From NCBI GenBank assembly GCA_001627335.1, contig LUPK01000058.1, positions 1 to 54,858 of the forward strand: 54,858 nucleotides of DNA, in the 5' to 3' direction. This DNA comes from Nocardioides sp. REDSEA-S33_B3. GTDB lineage: Bacteria > Actinomycetota > Actinomycetes > Propionibacteriales > Nocardioidaceae. Position numbers and translations under genes: made by a program. This document shows, piece by piece, positions 24,968-33,739 of this stretch. The notes under the pieces were generated by a model. The model saw nothing but the letters and a program-made list of their open reading frames with translations. It searched no databases and had not been told where the DNA came from. Within the stretch, counting starts at the first letter, position 1; every line of letters starts with the position of its first letter.

Positions 24968-25885
24968 TCAGATCCTCCCACCGACGGCGTCGGGGTGGTC
25001 CATCAGCCCCGCGAACAGGTCGTCCTCCGGGGTGGGCGCCTCCACGTGGGTGGTGACGAGCTCGTAGTCCTCGGTCGGCCACACCTCGGCCTGCAGCTCG
25101 CGCGGGATCGCGAACCAGAAGCCGTCGGGGTCGATCTGCGTCGCGTGGGCCAGCAGCGCCTGGTCACGGACGCCGAACCAGCGGTCGCAGACGACGCGCG
25201 TGGTGATGCGGGCGTCCCACTCCGGCTCGGGCTTCCAGTCCTTGAGCCGCTCCTCCCACGGGGACTCCAGGCCGTGCTGCTGCATCGCGTCGTGCAGCGC
25301 CTGCATCCGCGGGCGGTTGAAGGAGTGGTGGTAGTAGAGCTTCAGCGGCTGCCACGGCTCGCCGGCGTCGGGGAACCGCTCGGGGTCGCCGGCGGCCTCG
25401 AAGGCCGCCATCGACACCTCGTGGCAGCGGATGTGGTCGGGGTGGGGGTAGCCGCCGCGCTCGTCGTACGTCGTCATGACGTGCGGCCGCACGGCCCGGA
25501 CGATCCGCACCAGCGCCTCGACGGACTCCTCGAGCGGGGCCAGCCCGAAGCAGCCCTCGGGGAGCGGGGGCTTCGGGTCACCGTCGGGCCAGCCCGAGTC
25601 GACGAAGCCGAGCCAGTGCTGGGTGATACCGAGGATGTCGCGGGCCCGCTCCATCTCCTGGCGGCGCACCTCGGTGATGTTGGCCAGGATCTCGGGGCGA
25701 TCCATCTTGGGGTTGAGGATCGACCCGCGCTCGCCTCCGGTGCAGGTCACGACGTGCACCTCGGCGCCCTCGGCGACGTAGCGGGCGGTGGAGGCGGCCC
25801 CCTTGCTCGACTCGTCGTCGGGGTGGGCGTGGACGTGCATCAGACGCAGACCGGCGTACGGCCTGTCCTGGGGCTCCTGCGACAT
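24968..25885 (-). CDS. mca: Mycothiol S-conjugate amidase
   Basis: A 305-residue zinc amidase that cleaves mycothiol S-conjugates during detoxification. The zinc motif AHPDDE holds His21 and Asp24, and a second metal His comes from [11 protein letters not shown]. The length and the C-terminal extension rich in charged residues favour Mca over the deacetylase MshB. The ATG at 25885 lies seven bases after TACGAT, a leaderless -10; an in-frame start at 25894 is also possible. The genes for the small membrane protein and DUF4307 flank it as in mycobacteria. Its presence indicates that the organism uses mycothiol. Confidence 0.92.
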   Translation of the reverse strand: MSQEPQDRPYAGLRLMHVHAHPDDESSKGAASTARYVAEGAEVHVVTCTGGERGSILNPKMDRPEILANITEVRRQEMERARDILGITQHWLGFVDSGWPDGDPKPPLPEGCFGLAPLEESVEALVRIVRAVRPHVMTTYDERGGYPHPDHIRCHEVSMAAFEAAGDPERFPDAGEPWQPLKLYYHHSFNRPRMQALHDAMQQHGLESPWEERLKDWKPEPEWDARITTRVVCDRWFGVRDQALLAHATQIDPDGFWFAIPRELQAEVWPTEDYELVTTHVEAPTPEDDLFAGLMDHPDAVGGRI

Positions 25886-25944
25886 GCCCTCCATCGTAGG
25901 AGGGCCCCCGCGACGCCCTGCGGCGAGGATGGGACCATCGGGGG

Positions 25945-26346
25945 GTGACTTCGCAGGACCTCATGGCGCAGCGGTACGGCGCTCCCGCGCCCTGGCGGCG
26001 TCGCGCGGCCGTCATCGCGACCGTCGTGCTCGCGGTCGTCTCCGGGCTGCTGGTCGCCTGGGCGGCGTGGACCCACGCCACCCCCGAGGCCCGCTCGGAG
26101 CTCGTCGGGTTCACCGTGACCGACGAGCACGAGGTCGTGGCCGACGTGCAGGTCCAGCTCAGCGACCGGGCCAGCGACGTGCAGTGCGTGCTGCGTGCGC
26201 TGGCCGAGGACAAGAGCGCGGTCGGGGAGGCCGTCTTCACGCCCGAGGACTCCGGTCGGATCAGCGTCCCGATCCGGACCGAGCGCCGGGCCACGGCCGT
26301 GGAGAAGGTCGGCTGCACCGCCGACGGGCAGAAGCGGCCCCGCTGA
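25945..26346 (+). CDS. DUF4307 membrane protein
   Basis: A 133-residue protein with an N-terminal membrane helix (about residues 22-42: [20 protein letters not shown]) and an outer domain of about 85 residues containing two cysteines (DVQCVLRAL and EKVGCTADG) that could pair. This is the Rv1081c-type DUF4307 family, found between mca and greA in many actinobacteria. Starts with GTG. It is divergent from mca with a 59-bp shared promoter region. Function unknown. Confidence 0.85.
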   Translation: MTSQDLMAQRYGAPAPWRRRAAVIATVVLAVVSGLLVAWAAWTHATPEARSELVGFTVTDEHEVVADVQVQLSDRASDVQCVLRALAEDKSAVGEAVFTPEDSGRISVPIRTERRATAVEKVGCTADGQKRPR

Positions 26347-26365
26347 CCCCACCCGGGAGGGTGTG

Positions 26366-26398
26366 AGCAACGACCTGCGTCAGGCGGGTCTCGTTGCT
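26366..26398. other. Inverted repeat and possible promoter before greA
   Basis: AGCAACGA (26366-26373) and TCGTTGCT (26391-26398) are perfect inverted arms 17 bp apart, with TACAGT (26398-26403) as a possible -10. It could be an operator or a weak terminator of the DUF4307 gene. The rest of 26347-26596 holds a GTGACGAGA direct repeat (26511 and 26521) and the greA ribosome binding site. Confidence 0.35.
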
Positions 26399-26596
26399 AC
26401 AGTGGCGAGATCGACCGTCCCGCAGGGCTGCTTCGCGAAACGGCCCGCGACCTCCGTCGTACGGCCATTCGCAGCCGACCGGAGGCGGTCGAGACAGTTC
26501 GCACCCGACAGTGACGAGAAGTGACGAGACGGGCCGGCGGGCCGCACCCCGAGATGGCGGGGCGGGGTCCCGCGGCTCCACGGCAGGAGTAACCCG

Positions 26597-27100
26597 ATGA
26601 CGCAGTCCCCGCAGCAGGAGAAGATCTGGCTCACCCAGGCGGCCCACGACAAGCTCGTCGCCGAGCTGGAGGACCTCAAGGGCCCCGTGCGCCAGGAGGT
26701 CATCGAGCGCATCAGCGCCGCTCGCGACGAGGGCGACCTGAAGGAGAACGGCGGCTACCACGCCGCCCGCGAGGAGCAGGGCCGCATCGAGGGACGCATC
26801 CGCCAGCTCGAGGACATGCTGCGCCGCGCCGAGGTCGGCGAGACCCCGCCCGACGACGGCATCGTCGAGCCCGGCATGAAGGTCACCTACAAGTTCGTGG
26901 GCGATGACGACGACGAAGCCGAGACCTTCCTGCTCGGCGCCCGGGAGATCGAGCCCGACGGCCTCACCGTCTACTCCCCCCAGTCGCCGCTGGGCGCCGC
27001 GATCAACGGCGCGTCGAAGGGCGACACCGTCTCCTACGAGGCGCCCAACGGCAAGACGCTCGAGGTCATCATCCTCGACGCCGAGCCCTACACCGGCTGA
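26597..27100 (+). CDS. greA: Transcription elongation factor GreA
   Basis: A 167-residue Gre factor that rescues backtracked RNA polymerase by stimulating transcript cleavage. The N-terminal coiled coil covers about residues 8-80 and carries the tip motif DEGDLKENGGYHAARE with the catalytic acidic pair. The C-terminal FKBP-like domain ends with SPLGAAINGASKGDTVSYEAPNGK. A GGAG site precedes the ATG. The 250-bp upstream spacer probably holds its own promoter. It ends at a strong bidirectional terminator. Confidence 0.95.
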   Translation: MTQSPQQEKIWLTQAAHDKLVAELEDLKGPVRQEVIERISAARDEGDLKENGGYHAAREEQGRIEGRIRQLEDMLRRAEVGETPPDDGIVEPGMKVTYKFVGDDDDEAETFLLGAREIEPDGLTVYSPQSPLGAAINGASKGDTVSYEAPNGKTLEVIILDAEPYTG

Positions 27101-27108
27101 GGGCCGCC

Positions 27109-27141
27109 GGCCTGTTCCACCACCGGGTGGTGGGACAGGCC
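27109..27141. terminator. Bidirectional terminator between greA and ilvA
   Basis: Arms GGCCTGTTCCACCACC (27109-27124) and GGTGGTGGGACAGGCC (27126-27141) pair with one G-U, giving a long stem exactly between the two convergent stop codons. Confidence 0.8.
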
Positions 27142-28347
27142 CTACTCCGCCACCCGGTAGCCCTGCGCCCGAAGCGCCGAGAGCACCGTGTCGGAGTGCG
27201 TCGACCCGCGGGTCTCCAGCTGCAGCATCACGTCGACCTCGTCGACCGAGAGCAGCGGGGAGATCCGCTCGTGGGCGACCTCCAGGACGTTGGCCCCGGA
27301 GTCGCCCACCACGGTCAGCAGCTTGGCCAGGCCACCGGGCACGTCGGGGATGGTGACGTGCAGGTTGAGGTAGCGGCCGGCGGCCGCCATGCCGTGCCGG
27401 ATCACCTTGCCCAGCAGCAGCGGGTCGATGTTGCCGCCGGAGACGACGGCCACGCAGGGGGTCGGGAAGCGCGCGGGGTCGTCGAGCAGGGCAGCCACCG
27501 CGGCCGCACCCGCCGGCTCCGAGACCAGCTTCGCCCGCTCGGCCAGCGCCAGCACCGCGCGGGCCAGGGAGTCCTCGGAGACGGTGACGACGTCGTCGAC
27601 GTGGTCGCGCACCGCGGCGAACGTCAGGTCGCCGGGCCGTCCGACCGCGATGCCGTCGGCCATCGTGCGCATCTGCTCCAGCGGGGTCGGGCGCCCGGCC
27701 TCGAGCGAGCCGGGGTAGGCCGCGGCGTCCTTGGCCTGCACCCCGACGACGCGTACGTCGGGCCGCACTGACTTCACCGCCAGGGCGACCCCGGCCAGCA
27801 GCCCCCCGCCCCCGGTCGGCACCACCACGCTGGCCGCCTGCGGCAGCTGCTCGAGGATCTCCAGCCCCACGGTGCCCTGACCGGCGATCACGTCCTCGTG
27901 GTCGAAGGGGTGGATGAAGACCGCCCCGGTGCGCTCGGAGAACTCACGCGCGGCGACCAGGGCGTCCTCGAGGTAGGTGCCGGTGAAGACCACCTCGGCG
28001 CCGTACCCCCGGGTGGCGCGCTCCTTGGGGATCGGCGCCCCCTCGGGCATGAAGACCGTGGCGCGGGTGCCGACGAGCTGCGCGGCCAGTGCGACGCCCT
28101 GGGCGTGGTTGCCGGCGCTGGCGGCGACGACGCCGCGGGCGCGCTCGGCCTCGCTGAGCCGCGAGAGCCGCACGTAGGCGCCGCGCGCCTTGAAGGAGCC
28201 GGTGCGCTGGAGGTTCTCGGCCTTGATACGGACCTCGCCGCCGGCCACGGCCGAGAGCCAGCGCGACTCCTCCATCGGCGTGCGCACCGCGATGCCGTCC
28301 AGCAGCAGCCGGGCCGCCTCGATCTCGGCGAGACCGACCTGGCTCAT
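27142..28347 (-). CDS. ilvA: Threonine ammonia-lyase with C-terminal ACT domain
   Basis: A 401-residue PLP enzyme that converts threonine to 2-oxobutyrate. The PLP lysine is Lys53 in TGSFKARGA; the phosphate loop is TGGGGLLAG and the C-terminal part of the catalytic domain ends at VVSGGNIDP. A single ACT domain (LNLHVTIPDVPGGLAKLL onward) matches the shorter IlvA/TdcB-like form common in actinobacteria. It overlaps the upstream transporter gene by ATGA, so it is translated from the same mRNA. Whether it serves isoleucine synthesis or catabolism is not decided by the sequence. Confidence 0.92.
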   Translation of the reverse strand: MSQVGLAEIEAARLLLDGIAVRTPMEESRWLSAVAGGEVRIKAENLQRTGSFKARGAYVRLSRLSEAERARGVVAASAGNHAQGVALAAQLVGTRATVFMPEGAPIPKERATRGYGAEVVFTGTYLEDALVAAREFSERTGAVFIHPFDHEDVIAGQGTVGLEILEQLPQAASVVVPTGGGGLLAGVALAVKSVRPDVRVVGVQAKDAAAYPGSLEAGRPTPLEQMRTMADGIAVGRPGDLTFAAVRDHVDDVVTVSEDSLARAVLALAERAKLVSEPAGAAAVAALLDDPARFPTPCVAVVSGGNIDPLLLGKVIRHGMAAAGRYLNLHVTIPDVPGGLAKLLTVVGDSGANVLEVAHERISPLLSVDEVDVMLQLETRGSTHSDTVLSALRAQGYRVAE

Positions 28348-29750
28348 GCGGACGCTCCGGGGCCGTCGGGGTCGTCGCGGCCGGGCCCGTCGGGGTCGGG
28401 GGTCGCGGGCGCTCGCCCGGTCTCGGCGTAGTCCTCCTCGAGCTCCTCGACGGGGTCGTCGCCGGGGTCGGTGTACGCCGCGAGGTGCAGCCCCACGGCG
28501 TTGACCGCGGCCGCGAGCGGGACGGCCACCAGCGCACCGACGATGCCGGCGACCAGCACGCCGACCGCGATCGCGACGATCACCCCGAGCGGGTGCACCG
28601 AGACCCAGCGGCCCATCAGGAACGGCTGCAGCACGTGGCCCTCGAGCTGCTGGACCACGATGACGCCGATCAGCATCAGCAGCGCCGCCCAGGGACCCTG
28701 GTCGACCAGCGCCACCAGGATCGCCACCGTGCCGGCGACCGTGGCACCGACCATCGGCACGAAGGCGCCGAGGAAGACCAGCACCCCGATGGCGGCGACG
28801 AACGGCAGCCCCATCACGGCGGCCCAGATCGAGATGCCGATGGCGTCCACGAGCGCCACGATCACCGTGGCCCGCACGAACTGGCGCAGCGAGATCCAGG
28901 CGACGCGGCCCGAGGAGTCGACGCGGGCGCGGGCGGTGCGCGGCGCGAGCCGCACCAGCCACGACCAGATCCGCGCCCCGTCGGCCATGAAGAAGTAGGT
29001 CGCGAAGAGCACGATGAAGAAGCCCGCGAAGACGTGGGTCAACGTCGTGCCCAGCTCGGTGATGCGGGTGAGGATCTCGCCCTCGTCGGAGCGCTCGGCG
29101 ATCGCCCGCTGGGCCTGGTCGATGTAGCCGTCGATCTGGCTGTCGGTGGCGTGCAGCGGCCCCTCCTGGAGCCACTGCCGGATCTCCCCGAGCCCGGCCA
29201 CGGTGGAGTCGGCGAGGTCGCTGGCGCCGCCGGCCACCTGCTGCCCCACGAAGGTCAGCAGCGCGACCACAGCGGCGATGCCCGCCGCGACGGTGAGCAG
29301 CGCGGCCAGCCCGCGGGGCACGCCCCAACCGGCCAGCCGGTCCACCAGCGGCACCGCGAGCGCGGTGATCAACAACGACACCACGACCGGGACCACGATG
29401 ACGATGAGGTAGCCCAGCACCCACCCGACGACGGCCAGCGCCGCGACGATGACCAGGAAGCGCCACGCCCACGCCGCGGCGAGGTCGTAGCCGACCGGCA
29501 CCGGCGCGCGGGTCACGGAGCCGGCCGCGACCAGCTGCGGCGGCGGCGCGAGCTGGCGCTCGCGCTCGTCACGCAGCGCCGACCACTGGGAGAAGAGCCG
29601 CTGCGCGAGGCTCTCCGCCTCGGACTGGGAGCGCTCGCGCCGCAGGCGACGGCGCTCGCCGAGGCGGGTCTGCTCGACGGGGCCGACGTCCGGGGTCCCG
29701 GAGCCGTCGGTCGCCTGGGACCTCCCGGGGGGCGGCTGCTCGTCGCTCAT
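28344..29750 (-). CDS. AI-2E family (PerM/UPF0118) transporter
   Basis: A 468-residue membrane protein. A charged N-terminal region of about 85 residues, rich in Arg and Glu, is followed by around seven or eight hydrophobic segments in the AI-2E family pattern, including the LGAFVPMVGATVAG and PFLMGRWVSVHPLGVIVAI blocks. The C-terminus is acidic and Pro-rich. TAGGTT stands six bases before the ATG, suggesting a leaderless transcript that continues into ilvA through a 4-bp overlap. Family members move small solutes or ions, some with proton or sodium coupling; the substrate here is unknown. Confidence 0.85.
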   Translation of the reverse strand: MSDEQPPPGRSQATDGSGTPDVGPVEQTRLGERRRLRRERSQSEAESLAQRLFSQWSALRDERERQLAPPPQLVAAGSVTRAPVPVGYDLAAAWAWRFLVIVAALAVVGWVLGYLIVIVVPVVVSLLITALAVPLVDRLAGWGVPRGLAALLTVAAGIAAVVALLTFVGQQVAGGASDLADSTVAGLGEIRQWLQEGPLHATDSQIDGYIDQAQRAIAERSDEGEILTRITELGTTLTHVFAGFFIVLFATYFFMADGARIWSWLVRLAPRTARARVDSSGRVAWISLRQFVRATVIVALVDAIGISIWAAVMGLPFVAAIGVLVFLGAFVPMVGATVAGTVAILVALVDQGPWAALLMLIGVIVVQQLEGHVLQPFLMGRWVSVHPLGVIVAIAVGVLVAGIVGALVAVPLAAAVNAVGLHLAAYTDPGDDPVEELEEDYAETGRAPATPDPDGPGRDDPDGPGASA

Positions 29751-29756
29751 CGCCTC

Positions 29757-29762
29757 AACCTA
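29757..29762 (-). promoter_or_regulatory. Leaderless -10 element of the transporter-ilvA operon
   Basis: TAGGTT on the minus strand, six bases before the ATG at 29750. Confidence 0.5.
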
Positions 29763-29781
29763 GATCACCGCGCCGACGACC

Positions 29782-30960
29782 TCAGCGCGACAGGGCCGAG
29801 GACAGCGCCTGGTCGAGGTCGGCCACCAGGTCCTCGACCGACTCGATGCCGACGCTGAGCCGGACCAGGTCGGCGGGGACCTCCAGGTCGGTGCCGGCCA
29901 CGCTGGCGTGCGTCATCCGGCCGGGGTGCTCGATGAGCGACTCCACGCCACCCAGGGACTCCCCCAGGGTGAAGACGTGGGTGCGCTCGCAGACGGCCAG
30001 CGCCGCGGCCTCGCCGCCCTTGACGCGGAAGGAGACCATGCCGCCGAAGCGCTTCATCTGGCGCGCGGCCACCTCGTGGCCGGGGTGGTCGGGCAGCCCC
30101 GGGTAGATGACCTGCTCCACGGCCGGGTGCTCGAGCAGGTGGGCCACGATCCGCTCGGCGTTGTCGCAGTGGCGGTCCATCCGCACCGCGAGGGTCTTGA
30201 GCCCGCGCAAGGTCAGCCAGGCGTCGAACGGGCCGGCCACCGCGCCCATGGCGTTCTGGTGGAAGCGGATCCGGTCCGCGAGGGCGTCGTCGCGCACCAC
30301 GAGGGCGCCGCCCACCACGTCGGAGTGCCCACCGACGTACTTGGTGGTGGAGTGGACGACGACGTCGGCGCCGAGGGCCAGCGGCTGCTGGAGGTACGGC
30401 GACGCGAAGGTGTTGTCCACGACCAGCAGTGCGCCCGCGTCGTGGGCGACGGCCGCCAGCGCCTCGATGTCGCCGATGCCGAGGAGCGGGTTGGTCGGCG
30501 TCTCGACCCAGACCAGCCGGGTCTCGCCGGGGCGGATCGCCGCGCGGACCGCGTCGACGTCGGAGACGGCCGCGGGGCTGTGGACCAGGCCCCAGACCTG
30601 CTCGACCTTGTCGAAGAGGCGGAAGGTGCCGCCGTACGCGTCGTCGGGGATGACGGCGTGCTGGCCGGGGCCGCACAGGGCCCGCACGAGGGTGTCCTCG
30701 GCGGCCAGGCCGCTGGCGAACGCGAAGCCGTGGGTGCCGCCCTCGACCGCCGCGAGCGCACCCTCCAGGGCGGTGCGGGTGGGGTTGGCCGAGCGGGAGT
30801 ACTCATAGCCCCCGCGCAGGCCGCCGACGCCGTCCTGCTTGTAGGTCGAGGTGGCGTAGATCGGCGGGATGACCGCGCCGGTGCTGGGGTCGGGCTCGTA
30901 GCCCGCGTGGATCGCCCGGGTCTCGAAGCCGGCGTCGGACCAGTCAGGGTGCTCGCTCAC
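29782..30960 (-). CDS. metB: Cystathionine gamma-synthase
   Basis: A 392-residue PLP enzyme of the Cys/Met metabolism family. The PLP lysine is Lys207 in HSTTKYVGGHSD; the N-terminal YSRSANPTRTALE and C-terminal SLGGVESLIEHPGRMTHAS blocks are typical of MetB-type enzymes. It should join an activated homoserine with cysteine in methionine synthesis, though cystathionine gamma-lyase activity cannot be excluded. The start is GTG with the weak hexamer CACGCT six bases upstream. In M. tuberculosis metB is also next to greA, so this belongs to the conserved mca-greA neighbourhood. Confidence 0.9.
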   Translation of the reverse strand: MSEHPDWSDAGFETRAIHAGYEPDPSTGAVIPPIYATSTYKQDGVGGLRGGYEYSRSANPTRTALEGALAAVEGGTHGFAFASGLAAEDTLVRALCGPGQHAVIPDDAYGGTFRLFDKVEQVWGLVHSPAAVSDVDAVRAAIRPGETRLVWVETPTNPLLGIGDIEALAAVAHDAGALLVVDNTFASPYLQQPLALGADVVVHSTTKYVGGHSDVVGGALVVRDDALADRIRFHQNAMGAVAGPFDAWLTLRGLKTLAVRMDRHCDNAERIVAHLLEHPAVEQVIYPGLPDHPGHEVAARQMKRFGGMVSFRVKGGEAAALAVCERTHVFTLGESLGGVESLIEHPGRMTHASVAGTDLEVPADLVRLSVGIESVEDLVADLDQALSSALSR

Positions 30961-30972
30961 CGACCGAGCGTG

Positions 30973-31254
30973 TCAGATCCCGAGCGCTGCGGCGACCTCG
31001 GGGTGGAGCCGGCCGGGGTCCACCAGGTGGCCGGTGGGCTGGTCCTCGGCACGCGCCAGGGGAGCCTCCTGGCCGCGCGTGAGGGAGGCGGGCCGCCACA
31101 GCCCCTCGTGCACCCAGTGGACCAGCGGCGTGACCGGCCCCGGGGCGACCGCGTAGGTGCTGCGGACGTGGTCGGCGAGGTGGCCCAGCGCGGCCGCGGC
31201 ACCGGGGCCGTCGACGACCCGGATGGCGAGCTGGTGGCGGTACGGGGCCCCCAC
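30973..31254 (-). CDS. Hypothetical protein, about 93 residues
   Basis: A small protein of no recognised family. The part that looks protein-like runs from VGAPYRHQLAIRVVDG to the C-terminal LHPEVAAALGI, with an alpha/beta-looking first half and Trp/His in LVHWVHEGLWRP. I chose GTG at 31254; the frame is open further upstream, but that part has no protein character and runs into the msrA leader. It lies 12 bp upstream of metB on the same strand and may be co-transcribed. Confidence in the exact start is low. Confidence 0.45.
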   Translation of the reverse strand: MGAPYRHQLAIRVVDGPGAAAALGHLADHVRSTYAVAPGPVTPLVHWVHEGLWRPASLTRGQEAPLARAEDQPTGHLVDPGRLHPEVAAALGI

Positions 31255-31480
31255 CAGGACGCCGCGACCCGGGGCGCGCCGGTGCCCGACGACGGAACAT
31301 CCCCACGATCGAGCCTCCCGAGCGGCCTCGTGGCACGTCGGACGCGGGGTCCGGCGCGTTTTCTTGGACCCGGGGAACATGCTCGGAGCAGCGTTGTTGC
31401 AAACGTGGAGGGCCTCACACCGGCCCTCGCGCACCACGCGTCACACCCGTCCCTCCTCCCACCGTCGCAAGGAGACGCCC

Positions 31481-32128
31481 GTGTTCCTCGGCCGCAAGCA
31501 GTCCGCCCTCGTCGCCCCCGAGCAGACGCTGCCGGGCCGCAGCGAGCGCCCCTGGCACCTCTCGGAGCGGCACGCCGTGCTCGACGCGCCGCTGGTCACC
31601 GACACCGCCCCCGCCGGCCACGAGGTCGCGATCTTCGGCCTCGGCTGCTTCTGGGGCGCCGAGGAGGTCTACTGGCAGGTGCCCGGCGTGTGGTCGACGT
31701 CGGTCGGGTACGCCGGCGGGGACACCCCCCACCCGTCGTACGAGGAGGTGTGCTCGGGCCGGACCAACCACACCGAGGCCGTCCGCGTCGTCTTCGACCC
31801 CACCGTCGTGTCCTACGCCGACCTGGTGAAGCGCTTCTTCGAGGTCCACGACCCCACGCAGGGCATGCGGCAGGGCAACGACGTCGGCACGCAGTACCGC
31901 TCGGCGATCTACTGGACCACCCCCGAGCAGGAGGCCACCGCCCGCGAGCTGACCGAGGTCTACGGCGCGGAGCTCGCCCGCCGCGGCCTCGGCTCGATCA
32001 CCACCGAGATCCGCTCGGCCGAGGACACGCCGTACTACTACGCCGAGGACGCGCACCAGCAGTACCTCCACAAGAACCCGTTCGGCTACCGCTGCCACGC
32101 CAACACCGGCGTGGCGTTCCCCGCCTGA
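31481..32128 (+). CDS. msrA: Peptide methionine sulfoxide reductase MsrA
   Basis: A 215-residue enzyme that reduces methionine-S-sulfoxide in proteins. The catalytic motif GCFWGAEE starts at Gly55 with the nucleophile Cys56. Further family blocks are SVGYAGG, NHTEAVRVVFDP, GTQYRSAIYW and the C-terminal YLHKNPFGYRCH with a candidate recycling Cys. An N-terminal extension of about 45 residues precedes the domain. Start GTG at 31481 is supported by AAGGAG six bases upstream. It stands near metB, both linked to methionine, but on the opposite strand. The spacer 31255-31480 shows no other clear feature. Confidence 0.93.
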   Translation: MFLGRKQSALVAPEQTLPGRSERPWHLSERHAVLDAPLVTDTAPAGHEVAIFGLGCFWGAEEVYWQVPGVWSTSVGYAGGDTPHPSYEEVCSGRTNHTEAVRVVFDPTVVSYADLVKRFFEVHDPTQGMRQGNDVGTQYRSAIYWTTPEQEATARELTEVYGAELARRGLGSITTEIRSAEDTPYYYAEDAHQQYLHKNPFGYRCHANTGVAFPA

Positions 32129-32140
32129 CCCCACCCGCGC

Positions 32141-32196
32141 GGATCACGACGTTCTGCAGGTGGGGAGCCCGATCTCCCTGCAGAACGTCGTGATCC
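32141..32196. repeat. Perfect 19-bp inverted repeat downstream of msrA
   Basis: GGATCACGACGTTCTGCAG (32141-32159) and its exact complement (32178-32196) surround an 18-base loop that can extend the stem with GGAG/CTCC. It lies 12 bp after the msrA stop and may terminate transcription, but its length and symmetry also suit a small palindromic repeat element. Confidence 0.7.
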
Positions 32197-32208
32197 GTGG
32201 AGACCTGC

Positions 32209-32258
32209 GGGACGTCATGCGGACGGGAGCACCGTCGCCGCGGGACGCATGACGTCCC
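32209..32258. repeat. Second perfect 13-bp inverted repeat
   Basis: GGGACGTCATGCG (32209-32221) and CGCATGACGTCCC (32246-32258) are exact inverted arms 24 bases apart, directly after the first inverted repeat and 51 bp before the ABC1 kinase start. It may be an operator, since it carries the CRE-like core GACGTCA, or part of a compound palindromic element. Confidence 0.6.
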
Positions 32259-32309
32259 ACGGTGCCGCGTCACCCGCAGCGGTCTTGGGCGGTCGGAGAT
32301 GATGTGGTC

Positions 32310-33653
32310 GTGACCGAGATGCCCCGCAAGGCGATGGCGCGCACCGCGCGGCTGGCTGGGCTGCCGCTGGGGTACGCCGGACGCCAGGCCGTCGGGTTGG
32401 GCAAGCGGCTCGGCGGCAAGCCCGCCGAGGCGGTGATGACCGAGATCCAGCAGCGCACCGCCGAGCAGGTCTTCCGCACCCTGGGCGAGCTCAAGGGCGG
32501 GGCGATGAAGTTCGGCCAGGCGCTCTCGGTGCTCGAGGCCGCGCTGCCCGACGAGCTGGCGGGGCCCTACCGCGAGCAGCTGACGAAGCTGCAGGACGCC
32601 GCTCCCCCGATGCCGACCTCGACCGTGCGCGAGGTGCTCGCCCGCGACCTGGGCGAGGACTGGCAGCAGCGGCTGGTCTGGCTCGACGGCGGCCCCACGG
32701 CGGCGGCGTCGATCGGCCAGGTGCACCGCGGGCGCTGGCGCACCGACGACGGCGCCGAGCACGAGGTCGCGGTGAAGGTGCAGTACCCGGGCGCCGGTGA
32801 CGCGCTCCAGGCCGACCTGCGCCAGCTCACCCGGCTCGGGCGCACCGTCGCCCCGCTGATCCCGGGCATCGACGTCAAGCCGCTGGTCGCCGAGCTGCAG
32901 CAGCGCGTCGTCGAGGAGCTCGACTACGAGCTCGAGGCCGCCAGCCAGCGCACCTTCCACGACGCCTTCGAGGGCGACGACGAGATCGTCGTGCCCGACG
33001 CACTCGCCACCGGACCGACCGTGCTGGTCACCGAGTGGCTGGAGTCCACCTCGTCCCTGGCGACGGTGATCGCCGAGGGCACGCGGGCCGAGCGCGACCA
33101 CTTCGGACGGCTGTTCACCCGGTTCCTCGTCGCCGCGCCCGCGCGCACCGGTCTCCTCCACGCGGACCCGCACCCCGGCAACTTCCGGGTCGTCCCCGGC
33201 GTCGACGGCGGTCCCGCACGCCTGGGCGTGCTCGACTTCGGCGCGGTCGCCCGGCTCGACGGCGGCTTCCCGCCGGCGATGGGACGGTTGCTCTCGATCG
33301 CCGCCACCCGCTCCGGGGAGGACCTCGTCGACGCGCTGCGGGAGGAGGGGTTCATCAAGGACCGGATCCGGGTCGAGCCCGAGCTGGTGCGCGACTACCT
33401 GCTGCCCTTCGTCGAGCCCGCCACGACCGAGACCTTCCGGTTCTCCCGCGAGTGGATGCGCGGGGTCTTCGCGAAGATCAACGACCCCCGGGACCCCGCC
33501 TACACGGTCGGGCTCAAGCTCAACCTGCCGCCGTCGTACCTGCTGATCCACCGCACCTGGCTCGGCGGCCTCGGCATCCTCTCCCAGCTCGAGGCCGAGG
33601 CACCGTTCCGGCAGATGCTGCTCGACCACCTGCCCGGCTTCACGCTCGACTGA
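32310..33653 (+). CDS. ABC1/UbiB-type atypical kinase
   Basis: A 447-residue protein of the ABC1 (AarF/UbiB) family. Characteristic motifs are present: KFGQ in GGAMKFGQAL (the KxGQ motif), the Ala-rich loop AAASIGQVHRG, AVKVQYP, LLHADPHPGN (catalytic loop) and LDFGAVARL (metal-binding Asp). There is no C-terminal membrane helix. UbiB relatives support quinone synthesis or lipid distribution; actinobacteria make menaquinone, so the partner pathway is uncertain. Start GTG at 32310 lies six bases after GATGAT, a weak leaderless -10; GTG at 32304 and ATG at 32319 are alternatives. Confidence 0.88.
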   Translation: MTEMPRKAMARTARLAGLPLGYAGRQAVGLGKRLGGKPAEAVMTEIQQRTAEQVFRTLGELKGGAMKFGQALSVLEAALPDELAGPYREQLTKLQDAAPPMPTSTVREVLARDLGEDWQQRLVWLDGGPTAAASIGQVHRGRWRTDDGAEHEVAVKVQYPGAGDALQADLRQLTRLGRTVAPLIPGIDVKPLVAELQQRVVEELDYELEAASQRTFHDAFEGDDEIVVPDALATGPTVLVTEWLESTSSLATVIAEGTRAERDHFGRLFTRFLVAAPARTGLLHADPHPGNFRVVPGVDGGPARLGVLDFGAVARLDGGFPPAMGRLLSIAATRSGEDLVDALREEGFIKDRIRVEPELVRDYLLPFVEPATTETFRFSREWMRGVFAKINDPRDPAYTVGLKLNLPPSYLLIHRTWLGGLGILSQLEAEAPFRQMLLDHLPGFTLD

Positions 33654-33698
33654 CCGGACCGACCCGGAGCACCGGCTCGGCAGGCACAGCAGGTCGAA

Positions 33699-33718
33699 CC
33701 GGCGTATCAATACGCCGG
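33699..33718. repeat. Dispersed palindrome, copy 1
   Basis: CCGGCGTATCAATACGCCGG is a perfect 9+9 inverted repeat around CA. An identical 20-mer lies at 52913-52932. Here it sits between the convergent ABC1 kinase and DinB-family genes, a position that would suit a terminator. Confidence 0.75.
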
Positions 33719-33739
33719 CTCGCGGGCGAGGGGGTCCGG

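Noticed and set aside
26517..26596. Possible riboswitch or leader peptide before greA
   Set aside because: Only a short direct repeat and a ribosome binding site are visible; no known riboswitch motif could be recognised by eye.
31255..31437. N-terminal extension of the hypothetical gene upstream of metB
   Set aside because: The translated extension has no protein character and overlaps the msrA leader region, so a shorter start was used.
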